64,000 nucleotides of DNA from Pratylenchus scribneri (GCA_030063045.1 JAQSEB010000116.1:723036-787035); one strand, 5' to 3'. Positions 22,401 through 34,251 are shown, counted from the stretch's first letter. Numbers and translations are program-made. Notes: generated by a model from the letters alone, not told the origin.

Positions 22401-24744
22401 CCAACATTTGAAGTTTTTTGGTTGATCCATTCGGTGAAGAAATGTTCGATAAAGATGGCAAATTTATGGCCGAATTTGGGGAAGAAATCAATGAATTTCG
22501 GTGATGATTTGGATTTATATTTTCCATTCCTCCTCCTCCTTCACCACTTTCATTGTATGAACAGTGTGTGGTCAATGAGATGCCGGCAATGATGAAATCA
22601 TTCAGCGTAAATTTATGCAAAATTTGTCCACATCTTTTTGGCATTTCAAATAATTCTGAGGCCGTACTCTAAAAGTAAAGGGAATTTATTTGATTTGTAT
22701 TTAATTTAACGGCAAAATAATGGTTTAAGTGTTTGTCCTATATTTACATACCAAATATACCCAAAATTGGAGAGAGCTGGTCAAGACGCATCAAATGATA
22801 TATAATTTATTATGGTTTGGTCAAAATTAAAGGGTATTAAACGGTTTAAACCGGTTTTGGTTTAATGGTTCAAAACTACTAAATTAGAATTGGTTAAACC
22901 TATAAGCCAAAATATAATCAAATAATGCGTCTTGATGAGATTTTCGATTGGGTATGGGATGGGTATATGTTTATAGGACCAGGATAAACTAAATTTAACT
23001 GTTTCTTTTCGGCATTTTCAATTTTTTTTTCTACATTTTAAATATTTTAAAATTAATTTAATTTATACCATTCTCCTTGTATTTTGAACAATTCCACAAA
23101 TGCAAATTGTGTTTGCCCATCCAATTGCCAATGTTGTGGAATTTAACCTGTTTAAAATTGAGCATTAATAAATCAAAAAATGTAATAATAATTTACCATG
23201 TATGCTTTGGTGGGAATTTGGCAGTGGGAAATTGTTCATTCTTATGAATTGGCTGAACCAGGGTAATGCACTTTGTTAATTTGCTTTAAGGGAATTAAAA
23301 TATTAAATAAATTAGAATATTTTTTTGCCAAAAATTTAATTAAATTTCAAATACTTTAACTCAGCAAACCATAAAAACCTTAAACTATTCGGTTTATTTG
23401 CCGCAATTTGCCTATAAATTTTCTAGATTTAAACCAAAAAATCAATATAAACCAAAAACGGTTTGATGGTTTAAACGTCATAAAAACTAATTGGTTCAGT
23501 TTTCAATTTATCCGAATGATTTAATTGGCTTAAAACCCAAAAGGTATGAACCAAAAATCAGTTTAATGGTTTAAAATTTTATTAAGAATTACTCTAACTA
23601 TATACAAACTCCCTTTGGTTATGGTTTAATGGTTTTAGGTTTAAAACCGGTTTGAAAATTTAGCCTCTTTTTATACGTAGACAAAAAATTAGCACCCATA
23701 TTTTATTAAAACTCACAGGTCGAATATTCTCGTCCCAGTCTCATTTGTGAATGCAATCAGCGATTGTTTCCATGAAAGGCATGAAATGGTTCCATCCTTG
23801 TCAAGGCCTCTGTACAGCGTCGTTTCTCGTCGTTTGCCAGCGAACAATTCAGCCCTCATCCCACGTTCATAGAGCACCAAATCATGGGAACAGGCCAGGA
23901 AACGTTGGCCAGAACCATTGCGGGAGAAATCCGGCGCAATTGACACCAATTTTGCCGATGTTTTTGTGGTCAATTTCTGTGTGTTTAAATTCAAATAAAT
24001 CAATTGGTTTTCGGGCCCTAGGTTTTTTGCTTCTTGTCTTGGGCTTAGAAACTTATCAAAAAAAAATGAAAATTTTTAATCCAAAGGGAGCCCATCAATT
24101 TTGGAAATAATTTGGTCTCAGGTTCGAACCTGCACATAGGAAGTTATTTCTTTCTGGCTTAGTGCACCCTTTTATGCAATTTATAATAATTCGAACCAAA
24201 AACCAAAGCCGAAAAAATATTCAAAAATTTTTTAGTAAAATTTTTTTAAACCATAACTCAATTTTAAATTAATATTTCATTTACCTGATTATACTCTGCA
24301 CATCCAATGCCAAAAATTATAATGGTAAAATCATTGGCACAACTCAAAATGTAATTTGCCGAATCATCCACTGACACACAAGAAACCGCGCATTTGTGGA
24401 GTCGTCCTGACTTAAATTCCACCATTATTTAATTAAATCGATAATATTTTATTCAAATACCGTTTCCATATTCTCATTGCCCATGTGGTCGAAGAGGCGA
24501 ATTCGTCCGGATTGAAAACCAATAACCAAAAATTTTTCATGCATACAAAAAGCGGAAGCAGCATCATTTTCCAGTACCTGGGCAATTTTTTAATAAATTT
24601 TAAAAAATTTAAAATGCAATTTACGGTGATTAAATTGCCCAAAATCCGCTTGTATCGAAATCGTGGCTCAATCAGTTCATCATGTTCACCGTCGTCCTCC
24701 ACCATTTCATTTAATGAATTTGGTGAAATACCTTCGGCGTCCAT
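19414..24744 (-). CDS. vps-41: VPS41, HOPS tethering complex subunit
   Basis: VPS41 is a subunit of HOPS, which tethers late endosomes, autophagosomes and lysosomes before fusion. The start at 24744 reads MDAEGISPNSLNEM and the acidic leader ends EPRFRYKRI. The beta-propeller part includes AASAFCMHEKFLVIGFQSGR, LACSHDLVLYERGM and SLIAFTNETGTRIFDL. The C-terminal solenoid and clathrin-repeat region includes HSRPKLFNAIVNNWDVD, FKHVKDKIMDLMGINQDL, LYAEYDRPLLLPFLRK and NKLLHIDKAIDFCAEKDDPE. All align in order with human VPS41. The C-terminus is short: CKICKSEFVLLANGRMIHDG followed by a stop at 19414, so only part of the usual C-terminal RING is left. Introns carry SINE-like copies and two 300-bp elements. 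It lies 205 bp downstream of the UVRAG-family gene. Confidence 0.92.
20822..21020 (+). mobile_element. tRNA-derived SINE-like copy (VPS41 intron)
   Basis: Plus-strand TCTCGGGTTCGAATCCGCTC is followed by AGAAGCTATTTTT and then TATTTTTATGCATTCTTA and the conserved 3' segment. Same layout as the other copies. Confidence 0.7.
22015..22105 (-). repeat. tRNA-Gly-like relic in VPS41 intron
   Basis: The minus strand reads GGTGGTTTAGTGGTAGAATC (A-box) and, about 30 bp on, GTTCAATTCCCATTGGCGTC (B-box region). It resembles a tRNA-Gly, but the 5' and 3' ends do not form a full acceptor stem. Possibly a pseudogene. Confidence 0.55.
22715..23025. mobile_element. ~300-bp dispersed element (VPS41 intron)
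   Basis: Family member with AATTGGAGAGAGCTGGTCAA, GGTTTGGTCAAAATTAAAGG, TTAAACGGTTTAAACCGG and GGTTTAATGGTTCAAAACTA, in the opposite orientation to the 13605 copy. Confidence 0.7.
23375..23690. mobile_element. Degenerate ~300-bp dispersed element (VPS41 intron)
   Basis: Diverged copy keeping GGTTTAATGGTTTAAA-type blocks and TTGGTTCAGTTTTCAATTTA. It lies only about 350 bp from the preceding copy in the same gene. Confidence 0.45.
24060..24235 (+). mobile_element. tRNA-derived SINE-like copy (VPS41 intron)
   Basis: GGTCTCAGGTTCGAACCTGC is followed by ACATAGGAAGTTATTTCTTT and CACCCTTTTATGCAATTTAT. Same order of blocks as other copies. Confidence 0.7.
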
Positions 24745-24949
24745 AATTAATTTGGAAGCTTTAAAATGTTTTTAAAATTAAATTATGAATTAATTAAAAA
24801 AATAAATATAATTAAAGAATAAAAATAATTCCAAAAATAATATTTTGATAAGAATTTCCAATTTTTATACATTTATTAATGTTAAAATCTTTTAAAATTT
24901 GTTAATATCACAGGTTAATTTAATTTAATTAAGTATTGGCTAAATTATT

Positions 24950-26580
24950 TTAAGTAAGTAATGGCATAAAATTGTGCAAAATAAAATCAGCCGAATTTTT
25001 CTTCGCTATTTTGTCCTCTTCTTTGTCAATTGAAATGTAAATTGAAGGGGATAAATGTGAAATTTTGTCAAATTTGGCAATCAATTCCGATGGAGAAAAT
25101 CTAAAAATTGAGTTTATAAATTTTTAATAAATTCCAATTAACCTGTATAATCCGGTAAAAGTCAATAAAAGTTCACGCAGCGATTGGATTGGCCTATCCA
25201 ATTCCCGGGTTTCAATGCCACAATGCGCCCTCAATTGGACGACCACTTCGCAGAGTAAATACAGCGCTTGGTCGAAACGATCTCGGCTGTTTTTTGATGA
25301 ATTTGAATTGAAAAGATTAAAACTGAAAATTTGCAATTTTTATTAATTTATTTTAATGACCGCTACCTTTCAATTTTTGAACGGGTTGTCAACATTGACC
25401 GTGAACCATTAAATGTGATCAAATGTTTGAGAGGATAGCATAAAATTGCACTGATGCATTCCAACAAATGGATTAGGATGCCGGCTGCTGCGCACAATTC
25501 AATGTCATTATGGCCTAAAATATATGTTGATTTTATTACCTTGGCTAGGGTTTTTCTAGACTTTTAGCCCAAAAAAATTTGAAAATTTTTGACTTAAAAT
25601 TTTGGACCTTCAATTTTGGCAAATTTGGGGGTCTCGGGTTCTAACCCGCTCTGCGGAAGTTATTTTTTTCGGACTTGCTTGTCACTTTTATGCATTTTTA
25701 TAAAATTCTACTGAACATTTCGAGTCGAAATACACTAATTTTAACAAAACCTTGACCATCAAAGCATCAGTTTTACAATTAATTATGCAAAATTTACCTA
25801 ATCTTGCTGCAACCGTTGGAAGGTGAAGGCCCCGTATGCAATCAAATTTAATGCATAAACAGTTCTTCTTGAAAACAATTGGCGTAAAATTGTTGTTGTT
25901 GGGTCCTCTTGGGAAGAAAATATCATTGAGATTTTTGAACATATATCTTCGCCGCAGGGTTAATTCATTTTGAAGTTTTCTCAATTTTATCCTAGAATAA
26001 TTTTAATCAATTTAATTAAACATTTTAGTATATCAAACCTGTCTTCCGTAATTTGTTCCTGTTGTTTTATAATTTCAGTCTGTACAATTGACAAGTCCAA
26101 ATCATTTTTAATTTTGATTTCAACTGAAAAATTTTTAAAAATTTAAAAATTTAATTTATTTTACATTCATCATTTTCCACAATAATTCCATTCAATCGAT
26201 ATCTTGCATTGCAGATTAATTCACGAGTAATTGAAATATTTCGCTCAAGGATTTTCACTCTTGCTTTTAAATTTTGAATTTCAGAAGCCTAAATAATAAA
26301 TTATTTATAAAATCAATATTCAATTAAGTTTACATTTTCCCGTTGCCGAAAGTCATTTTCTTCTACAATAACAGCCTCAAGTTGTTTGGAATATGAGCAA
26401 ATTGTCTTTTGTAAATTTGTAAATGTACTCCATGTCTCGCGAAGCCTTTAAAATCATTTGCTTATTTTTTACATAAAATTTAGAAAACCTGAACCATTCT
26501 TGGTAGCTATAGGTGATTTCAGATTGAGCATGATTGCATTGCTGTTGCTGATCAAGTAAAGAAGGAAAGGAATTCAACAT
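24950..26580 (-). CDS. UVRAG / Atg14-family autophagy protein
   Basis: UVRAG and Atg14 are alternative subunits of the class III PI3-kinase (VPS34) complexes acting in endosome maturation and autophagy. The likely start MLNSFPSLLDQQQQCNHAQS is at 26580. A coiled-coil follows (ASEIQNLKARVKILERNISI, EIIKQQEQITEDRIKLRKLQ). The C-terminal domain has FTPIVFKKNCLCIKF, CIRGLHLPTVAARLG, a NDIELCAAAGILIHLLECI helix, ILCYPLKHLITFNGSRSML, and DRFDQALYLLCEVVVQLRAH. The YPL...GSRS motif followed by a RF..A..LL.....QLR helix is closer to UVRAG than to Atg14, but I cannot exclude the latter. The stop lies at 24950, 205 bp before the VPS41 start on the same strand. The protein is compact, without the long C-terminal tail of vertebrate UVRAG. 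Confidence 0.7.
25550..25760 (+). mobile_element. tRNA-derived SINE-like copy (UVRAG-family gene intron)
   Basis: TCTCGGGTTCTAACCCGCTC, then TGCGGAAGTTATTTTTTTCG, CACTTTTATGCATTTTTATA and AAATTCTACTGAACATTT. It preserves one of the fullest versions of the 3' half of the family. Confidence 0.75.
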
Positions 26581-29121
26581 AATTTGATTATGAATGATTA
26601 ATATAATCTTTAAAAAATGATAAAAATTTATTAAAATTTGAAGAAAATCCAATCTAATAATTAAAGTATAGATGGATGATGGATCGGTTAAAAGTTAAAG
26701 ACTAAATAAATTAAGTATGAATTGTTGTTTGATCGCCTTTTTAATATAATTGACAAGGCAACCATTGTTGCCATAACAAAAATTTTAGTTATATGTCATT
26801 CTGCCTTTAGAACAGGTTTCGATCAACGTTTGGTTTTTAACTTCCTTCCAAATTATAATTCTATTTAATTTAATCTTCAGAATTTGCCAGCATTTATTTT
26901 TATTTCATTTTGAGTAGGTTTATTAGGTTTAATAGCGATAAACTTGGGTAGGTTTGGTTTTGATTTAGTTTAAGTTTAATTAATTAAATTAATAAACGAA
27001 AAATTATTTGGATAAAATGTCAAATTTACATTACAGTATTCGGTAGACCAAATTTTTTATCGATCGTTCGACCGTTAATGTTCCTTCTTTTTTGATTTTG
27101 CCTTTTACTTTTGGATTTTTTCTCTCCCTTCTCCATCAACAAAGACTGCCCCTTCATTTTGTAAAATTGTCGAGAAAATCGAACAAAATTGGCCATTGAA
27201 AAGGGTTTATCGACATGCCATGGCACAAAATAGAATGAAGGTGTCCAAATTGAGTTAATTCCCAACATGAATGAAATAAAGGGGGCCATAACAAAAGGCG
27301 CAACACAAAATAGGAACTAAATGGCAAAACGAACTCTTCGGTCACCGCACCCCGCAGGGGACGACTATAAGCCCCCCTCCCTTTTTTAAGGCTTATTCCA
27401 CCGGCGGCATTCCTCCTCCCTTTCCCCCTTTTTCCTTGCCTTCGCCTTTTCTCGACTTCCTCTCCAATTTGGCTCAATCCAAGCAGCAGGGGACACGCAA
27501 ACCTTTGGCCATGGCCCTTGCGGATTGCTCTTCTCCCTCCAATTCCAACCATCCACCGTTTTTTTTTTTGCTTCACAGTGAATCTCCGAATTCCTTGGTG
27601 ATCGAATTTCCCAGCGGCAAACCCACAAACCGGAATCAAACTTCCTCTTCCTCTCATTTCCCCTCCTCTCATATTCCAGTATCAATTGGACTTGGCCTAT
27701 GACCACGCACTGTTGGTGGGGCCTGGGGCGCATCCATTCCGTGGAAATTTTGATGAAGCTCAGTCTGGGGACTTCCTCCCTTTCCTCTCTCATATTTTTG
27801 CCGTGTTCCCAAGCAGGACTATGGCAAAAGGATTCATTCATTCATTCCTCATTTTAAAATAGTTGGCAAATCCCCTCCCATTGGAGTCCCAGGTTCCAGC
27901 AAAAAAAGTCCATTCATTCCATTTCCCAGTCAGCCGATTTTGTTCCCATCATCATCCTTTGTGTGATGCCCTTTCCCCTAATATTCTCCTCCATTAGTTT
28001 GTGAAGCAGCATTTTCCGCGCCAAGAATCGAGAAGAATGCCCTCCTTTCATCCCTCTCTTTTGCCGGCTCATTAATCGGCCCAATTCCCGTGTGCTTTGT
28101 GTGTGCCAATGCCAAATGGCCAATTCAAGGCGTTCCCATCCACCAACTGCTGCCCATATTTAAGCCATAAAGATTTTTGGCATCTTAGGCAGCAAAAAAA
28201 CCCGTGAGGACTGGTATAAAGAGTTGGAGGAATTGGATTGAATGTGGAGGAAATATTTTTTGTCCTTTGAATATGCTTGGGAATTTCCCTCCGGCTCCTT
28301 CTCCTCCTAAATTCCATTTTTCTCAGAATCATCCATGGTCCACGCTGTGCCGTCGCCGTTTTTTCCAGCCAAAATCGCTAATTTTTTAAGCTGAAAAACA
28401 AATGAGCAAAATGGCCAGCTTCTTTGCTCATTTCCTCGGCTGTTCCCCACACAAAAAAAGGTGTCCACGTAGAAGGGCACAAAGATAAGCGGCCTCCAAT
28501 TTGGCTGTTGTGTGTTTCCAAAAGGTTCACAATGGCCATGGCCTCTCCCCTTCTCGCAAATGAGTGTACCCACAATGAATGGGACGAACGAAAGGCTCGT
28601 TAGGTTGTGGCCTGTGGCGGCAAACAAAAAAAAAGGTGTGGGGGAAGGCTTCTACGTTAGCATTTGGCCATCTCCTGCTGCTGTCTATTCCGCCCATTTT
28701 GTTTTGCCCAATTCAGCCGGCACCTCCCACACCTTTCCCCTCAACCCATCCATTCATTTCACACCTTCCGGACTTCTTTTTTGTACTCACCTTCAACCCT
28801 CTTCGCCTCTCATTTTTCTCATCCCATAAAGTGGTCCAATATGGCCCCAAAAAGGTTATCTGCGCCCTTCATCATCATGGCCACCACATAAACCCATAGC
28901 CATTCCCCTAAAATATGCATTTTGCCTGTGGAATATGTGTTCACACGTCATTTGCTGCAATTTTTATGTGACCACTTTTGGAAGGAAGATTTCCTCATTA
29001 TAATGATGCCATTTTTAACAGATCATTCAGAATATAATATCCTTTCTTAAGCCATTATTCCCACTTTTCTCCTCATCCTCCGACATTTATATCAATTTAT
29101 TATCAATCCCACATTTTGCGC
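26581..29121. other. Intergenic region upstream of the globin gene, no confident gene
   Basis: The left part (to about 27000) is AT-rich, while 27300-28900 is less AT-rich and contains many overlapping ORFs on both strands (for example 27154-27672 on minus and 28512-28829 on plus). None shows a recognisable domain, and Ser/Pro/Phe-rich translations suggest non-coding sequence. It may hold globin regulatory DNA, an upstream exon or an unrecognised fast-evolving gene. Confidence 0.4.
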
Positions 29122-31504
29122 ATGCCAACTGTAGCGGATTCAGCAACGGCGACAAAGAATGGGACAGGTGGCGGTCTTTTCCATTTCCATCGTCGTGCCC
29201 AATCATTACGTTTTCCGCGCACTTCAAACGCCGCTGGTGAACAAATAATTCTTTCCTTACTTTAAAAATCATTTTCCTCTCTTCTGTCATATAGGCCACT
29301 GTCCATTGCCTTCGGCATCATCCGCTCAGGGTTCCCAAAATTTTTCACACAGTGGATCCCGGAATTATCGAAGCAAATCGTCGAAGCATCGATTCGGTAA
29401 TAAGAATGCCTTCCCTTTAACCACCTTCCAAAAATGTTATTCAAGGTTCAATTGAGGCCCAATCTCTGTTGGGACGAATGTCGGCAAGCCAGCGGATTGC
29501 GTTGATTGGCACCTGGCGCCAAATGCGACATCAGCATGCTCAATTGTGTGCATTGATGCGCAAATGCTTAATGGAATTGGAACAAACGGAGCCAATTGTG
29601 AAGGAGGTGCGTGAACGGAAATGAGAATGAGGGAATTTATATGTCTTGAGGCACTAAATTGTTTCAATTTAATATCTTTTGTCATCATGAAGATTTTGGT
29701 CATCGAATGGCTCAGTTCTAAACTATTTATTAATTTATGCAAATAAGGCTTTCAAGGAACTGTAATTGTACTTTTTAGTCTGGATTGCTATTCGATTGTA
29801 ATTGTAAAACTTAGATTGTAATTGCGATTGTAATTGTAATTGTAATTGCGATTGTAATTGTAATTGCGATTGTAATTGTAATTGCGATTGTAATTGTAAT
29901 TGCGATTGTATTTGTAAAACTTAGATTGTAATTGTAATTGCGATTGTAATTGTAATTGTAAAACTTAGATTGTAATTGCGATTGTAATTGTAATTGTAAA
30001 ACTTAGATTGTAATTGCGATTGTAATTGTAAAACTTAGATTGTAATTGTAATTGCGATTGTAATTGTAATTGTAAAACTTAGATTGTAATTGTAATTGCG
30101 ATTGTAATTGTAATTGTAAAACTTAGATTGTAATTGCGATTGTAATTGTAATTGTAAAACTTAGATTGTAATTGCGATTGTAATTGTAAAACTTAGATTG
30201 TAATTGTAATTGCGATTGTAATTGTAATTGTAAAACTTAGATTGTAATTGCGATTGTAATTGTAATTGTAAAACTTAGATTGTAATTGCGATTGTAATTG
30301 TAAAACTTAGATTGTAATTGTAATTGCGATTGTAATTGTAAAACTTAGATTGTAATTGTAATTGCGATTGTAATTGTAAAACTTAGATTGTAATTGTAAT
30401 TGCGATTGTAATTGTAAAACTTAGATTGTAATTGCGATTGTAATTGTAAAACTTAGATTGTAATTGTAATTGCGATTGTATTTGTAATTTTCATTACGGA
30501 AACGAATTCTGATTTCTAATTCTTGGAGAAAATGAATTATATAATAGAGCCTAGGGGGACATCATATCATAACATAATAGCATTTGATGAATAGATTTGA
30601 AAGAAATCAAAGGAAAGAATAATGATATGGCAAAACAATTATATTAAAATTAATTTTTATCAGATTTTCTACAAAGCCGGCTATGTGGATTGTTGGGAAA
30701 AAGTTTCGGCTGCTGGAGGAGGTGGAGCCATTCCAAATCTAGCAACGTTGGATGAACATGTTCGACTTATGGCCAAGTATGGGGAATATCTTGTCAATGC
30801 AATCCAAACTCCCAATAGATTTTTTGACGATTTGGTGGCATTTGTTGAAGGGGCTGGCCCAACCGGCATCGAGGGCGGTGAAGAAATAACAGCCAGCATC
30901 AAAACTCTTGGCCAACAGCATGCAGTAACAATATTGGGAAGGCTTATTCAAATAAATATCCCCAATTCCACAGTTTCTGGCGCATACAAGTTCATTGCCT
31001 CCCGATGTTTGGGACAAATTGGGGGTCAATTTGAAATGTAAAAAGTGATTTGAAAGTCATAATTTTTACAGGAAATTGCCGTTGAAAAAATTTGTGCCGT
31101 GGAATGTGTTCAAGTGGGCTTTTCCTTTCTATTTACGCAGAAAAAATGTAAAAATTCAGAGAACTCGAGAAGCTGGAAGAGCCTGGCGAACATTGATCGC
31201 CTTTTGGACGGATAAAGTAGCGATTATATGAATTACAGATGGCTAATCCCCTATTCCAAAACAGATTCGTTGCGGTTTTGAAGGCGAGGCCAAAGCCTTC
31301 TCCAGACGCCCTTCAACCGAGGTCCAATCTTCGGCATGTTGCCCTTTCGATGCCGGTGGAAATGCTGGAACCAATCAACAATGCGAAGAGTTGGGCAGGC
31401 GATTACAACAATTAAGGACATCAGAAGATGGTGGAGGTCATTTTTCGAATGGATATGGAGCAAATGGACGGTCGGATTCACTTCAGCCAATGGGCGAATC
31501 TTGA
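29122..31504 (+). CDS. Nematode globin with Ser-rich N-terminal extension
   Basis: Globins bind haem for oxygen or NO handling, redox chemistry or sensing. The predicted start MPTVADSATATKNGTGGG (29122) leads into a Ser/Arg-rich extension over two exons (SASSAQGSQNFSHSGSRNYR). The globin fold begins LLGRMSASQRIALIGTWRQM. After a 1.05-kb repeat-filled intron it resumes at 30664 as IFYKAGYVDCWEKVSA. The E helix LDEHVRLMAKYGEYLVNAI provides a candidate distal His. The F helix IKTLGQQHAVTILGRL supplies the proximal His candidate. The H helix is AGRAWRTLIAFWTDKIRCGF. A polar tail of about 75 residues ends PMGES at 31504. The predicted exon at 31070-31215 joins in frame. Long N- and C-terminal extensions are common among nematode globins; the exact class is not clear. 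The start is less certain than the rest. Confidence 0.78.
29765..30490. repeat. ATTGTAATTGCG/AAAACTTAG satellite in globin intron
   Basis: About 720 bp of alternating ATTGTAATTG, GCGATTGTAATTGTA and TAAAACTTAG modules. The TAAAACTTAG block recurs every 30-45 bp with a variable number of 6-bp TTGTAA steps between. It occupies most of the intron at 29607-30663. Confidence 0.95.
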
Positions 31505-31732
31505 GACTCATGGGGAAAAATGTTCCCCATTTTTGCCTAGTTTTCTTGTGTAAATTTTTTTCATGATATTTTGGATCGTCAACAATTTTTATTCGCTTTT
31601 ACGACAACAAAAAAAATAATGTCCATGTGTAACAATAATTTAAATAAAATAATCAAATTGAGATAAATATGTCAATAACATGTCATCGGCTTATATTGAG
31701 ATCGCCTCCTCATCTGTTCTGCATTTCAGGCT

Positions 31733-34251
31733 TCAGGCGGCCAGCATGAAGTTCTTACGGTAATATTCGAGCTCGGCAATGCTCTCACGGATGTCATCCA
31801 AGGCCAAATGATTCCCCTTCTTCGGTGGCATTTTCTCCAGTGCCTCAGTCTTCTCGTACCAACGGCGGACCAATTCCTTCAATGTTGAGACGTCCACAAT
31901 GCGATAGGGATGCAAATGTTCGCACATTTTCGGCATATAACGGCGAAGGAAACGGGCATCCTTAAAAAAAACAATAATTTAAATTTGAGGAAGAAATTTA
32001 TCGGAACAAAATACAGAAAATGCCGATGCGAATGGTTCAGTTTTTCCTAGACCATCCCATCAATTCGCATTATTTGATTTTTTGGTTTGGGTTCAGTCAA
32101 TTCTGAACCATTAAACTAAAATTTGTTTAAACCGTTTAACACCATTTAATTTTGATCAAACCATAACAAATTATATACCATTCGATGCATCTTAACCAGC
32201 TCTATTCAATGGTTTATAGTATTTGAATGTATGAAACTCTTAAACCAGTATAATTTTTGGCGTTATCTATTCTTTTTTTGAACAAATTAAATAGTCATCC
32301 CCAATAAGAGAAGGAAATATATAATATAATAAATGGGCAAAATCGAGATCACCTGATGAACACTGTTGCCAGCCAATGGACATTTCCCGGGAGGAGTATG
32401 GTCATGAAGAAATTCGAGCACCTGAAAAAGAAACAAATTAAAATATTTAATTCTAAAAAAGCGCACCTTCATTTCCACCTCACGCTCATCGAGGCCTTCG
32501 GCTTTGATGCGTTCGAGCAGACCATTCTTGGCAAAGGTATCCTTGCACCAATCACTCATGTTCTCGAGCACTTCCGGCGGATATTTGATCGCAACCGGGC
32601 CAAATTCAGCAACAACCTTAGATCAAGAAATAATTTATTGATGAATTTAGAAGTATTATTAATATTTTTGTTTTTCAATTTAATTCATAAATTTCTGCGT
32701 TTTTTTTTTGCGCAATTCTTCCCCTCCCCCTAACTTCTTCAAGGCAACAATAATCAATCAGTCATTAAATCGTCCCACCTCTCAATATTTTCATTCACAC
32801 CTAACCCTGACTGGCACAATCCATTCCCTTTTTCCTATTACTCTAAAGAAATCTAAACAAAATAATTTACAATAAATATTTTTATTTGTAATCGATTTTG
32901 CGAATGAAAAAATGTCAAAAATAATTGGAATTTGCATTGTTCTATTTGGATTGCTCGGCTTTTTCATTTTGGTAAATTTTAAAATTATGTAAATTATTAA
33001 GTTTACGCTCACAAAAATTTTCAATTCATTTTTTGGAAAATTATACATATGGGGAAAAGATTGCTAGTCAGCCTAAAATAGCTAAAAGTTAAACCTAATT
33101 TTAGCCATTTTAATACGAAACCTATGGCTGATTTAACATTTCGAATCCATATAGGGGTGACCGGTGACCATTTAAGATTTTGTGGGAGCAATAAACTTAA
33201 TAAATTCTCAAAATATTCTATAACATATATTTTTACTCTTAAAAATTAGCCGACAATATCCCAACAAAATTCCACCGATGCGGGGGAAGAAGGACCGGAA
33301 CCAAGCCCCGAGGAACAATTCCGGGCACTTTTTGAAGAAGTGGACACCGACGCAGACGGTGGAATATCCCCGGCCGAGGCATTGGCATTTTGGAAGGAAA
33401 AAGTGAAAACAATGGACCCGGGGGAGTTGAAAAAGAGATTGGACAAATATTCGGCCAAATCATTGGAGAAAGCGGTGGAAAGGGGATTCAAGAAAGTGGA
33501 CAAGGATTCCAATGGGAAAGTTAGCCCGGATGAATTGAAGACTTATTTGACCACAGATTAACCACATTTTTTCGAATGATTTTTAATTGTAAAACATTGA
33601 AAATGTCATGAAAATTTGAATAGTTCAGTTGTGTATTCTAGAGCCTTTATCCATTTGAAAGATCTCGCCGAGACGTTTGGCTTTGATTTACCCAAATCTA
33701 ACTTATTTTTGAACCATTAAACCAAATTGGTTTAAACTGTTTAATTACCAATTATTTCTGACCAAACCATAACAAATTATATACCATTTCTATGCGTTTT
33801 CATCAGCTTTATCCGATATTACGGTTTATGTATTTAGGACAAATCCTCCTTAAACCACTAATATATTTTTCTCCTTTTCGACAATTTCAATGTTTTTTTC
33901 TCGACAAATTTACAATTCATTTTAAATTTGTGAAAAATAAAAACTAACCGATAAATCTGGCTCAGTAATGATGCAAGCAATTTCCACAAGGCGATGATTC
34001 TCCAAGTCGAGTCCGCTCATTTCGCAGTCCACCCAGACCAATCGCTTTGCCTTCGGATCCTCTTCTTCCTTCTTCGGCTGTTCTCCGTAGCTTGCCTTCT
34101 TCTCGACTTCCATAACGCAAATTGGTTGAGCGCCGGCGCCACCATTCTTCGATTCATCAGTTGAAGCCATTTTCGTTGTTGTTGTAATCCAATTTGTTGT
34201 TGATAGCAAATAATTTGGAAATAGTCGCTTATAACAATGCTTTAAAATCAT
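31733..34251 (-). CDS. Oligoribonuclease (REXO2-type DEDDh 3'-5' exonuclease)
   Basis: It degrades short RNA oligonucleotides and dinucleotides in mitochondria and cytosol. The start at 34251 reads [20 protein letters not shown], a basic Ser/Thr-rich leader that looks mitochondrial; a second ATG gives [13 protein letters not shown]. The catalytic core is [20 protein letters not shown] (exonuclease I, D.E), then [29 protein letters not shown], and [20 protein letters not shown] (exonuclease II). The last exon has [17 protein letters not shown] and [20 protein letters not shown] (exonuclease III H...D), ending at 31733. All catalytic DEDDh residues are present. A roughly 1.3-kb intron (about 32620-33945) contains an EF-hand gene on the opposite strand. 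It starts 160 bp downstream of the zinc-finger gene. Confidence 0.92.
32030..32290. mobile_element. ~300-bp dispersed element (oligoribonuclease intron)
   Basis: Contains CATTATTTGATTTTTTGGTT, AACCATTAAACTAAAATTTG, TTTAAACCGTTTAACACC and ACCATTCGATGCATCTTAAC, matching the family. Confidence 0.7.
32912..33561 (+). CDS. Small secreted EF-hand protein nested in an intron of the opposite-strand gene
   Basis: Exon 1 (32912 to about 32971) encodes [20 protein letters not shown], a signal peptide. After an intron ending at about 33249 the protein continues [20 protein letters not shown]. Two canonical EF-hand loops follow: [12 protein letters not shown] (acidic or polar at 1, 3, 5, Gly at 6, Glu at 12) and [12 protein letters not shown], the second close to the C-terminus TYLTTD. 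The mature protein is about 100 residues and acidic. It is probably a calcium-binding secreted or ER-lumen protein; no retention signal is visible. It lies wholly within an intron of the oligoribonuclease gene, on the other strand. The function is not known. Confidence 0.82.
33640..33905. mobile_element. ~300-bp dispersed element (oligoribonuclease intron)
   Basis: Contains GAACCATTAAACCAAATTGG, TTTAAACTGTTTAATTACCA, CCAAACCATAACAAATTATA and TTTAGGACAAATCCT. It lies just 3' of the nested EF-hand gene. Confidence 0.65.

Noticed and set aside
27154..28899. Several ORFs of 86-172 residues on both strands
   Set aside because: They overlap each other in many frames, have Ser/Pro/Phe or Arg/Gly-skewed composition and no domain. 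The local base composition explains the lack of stops.
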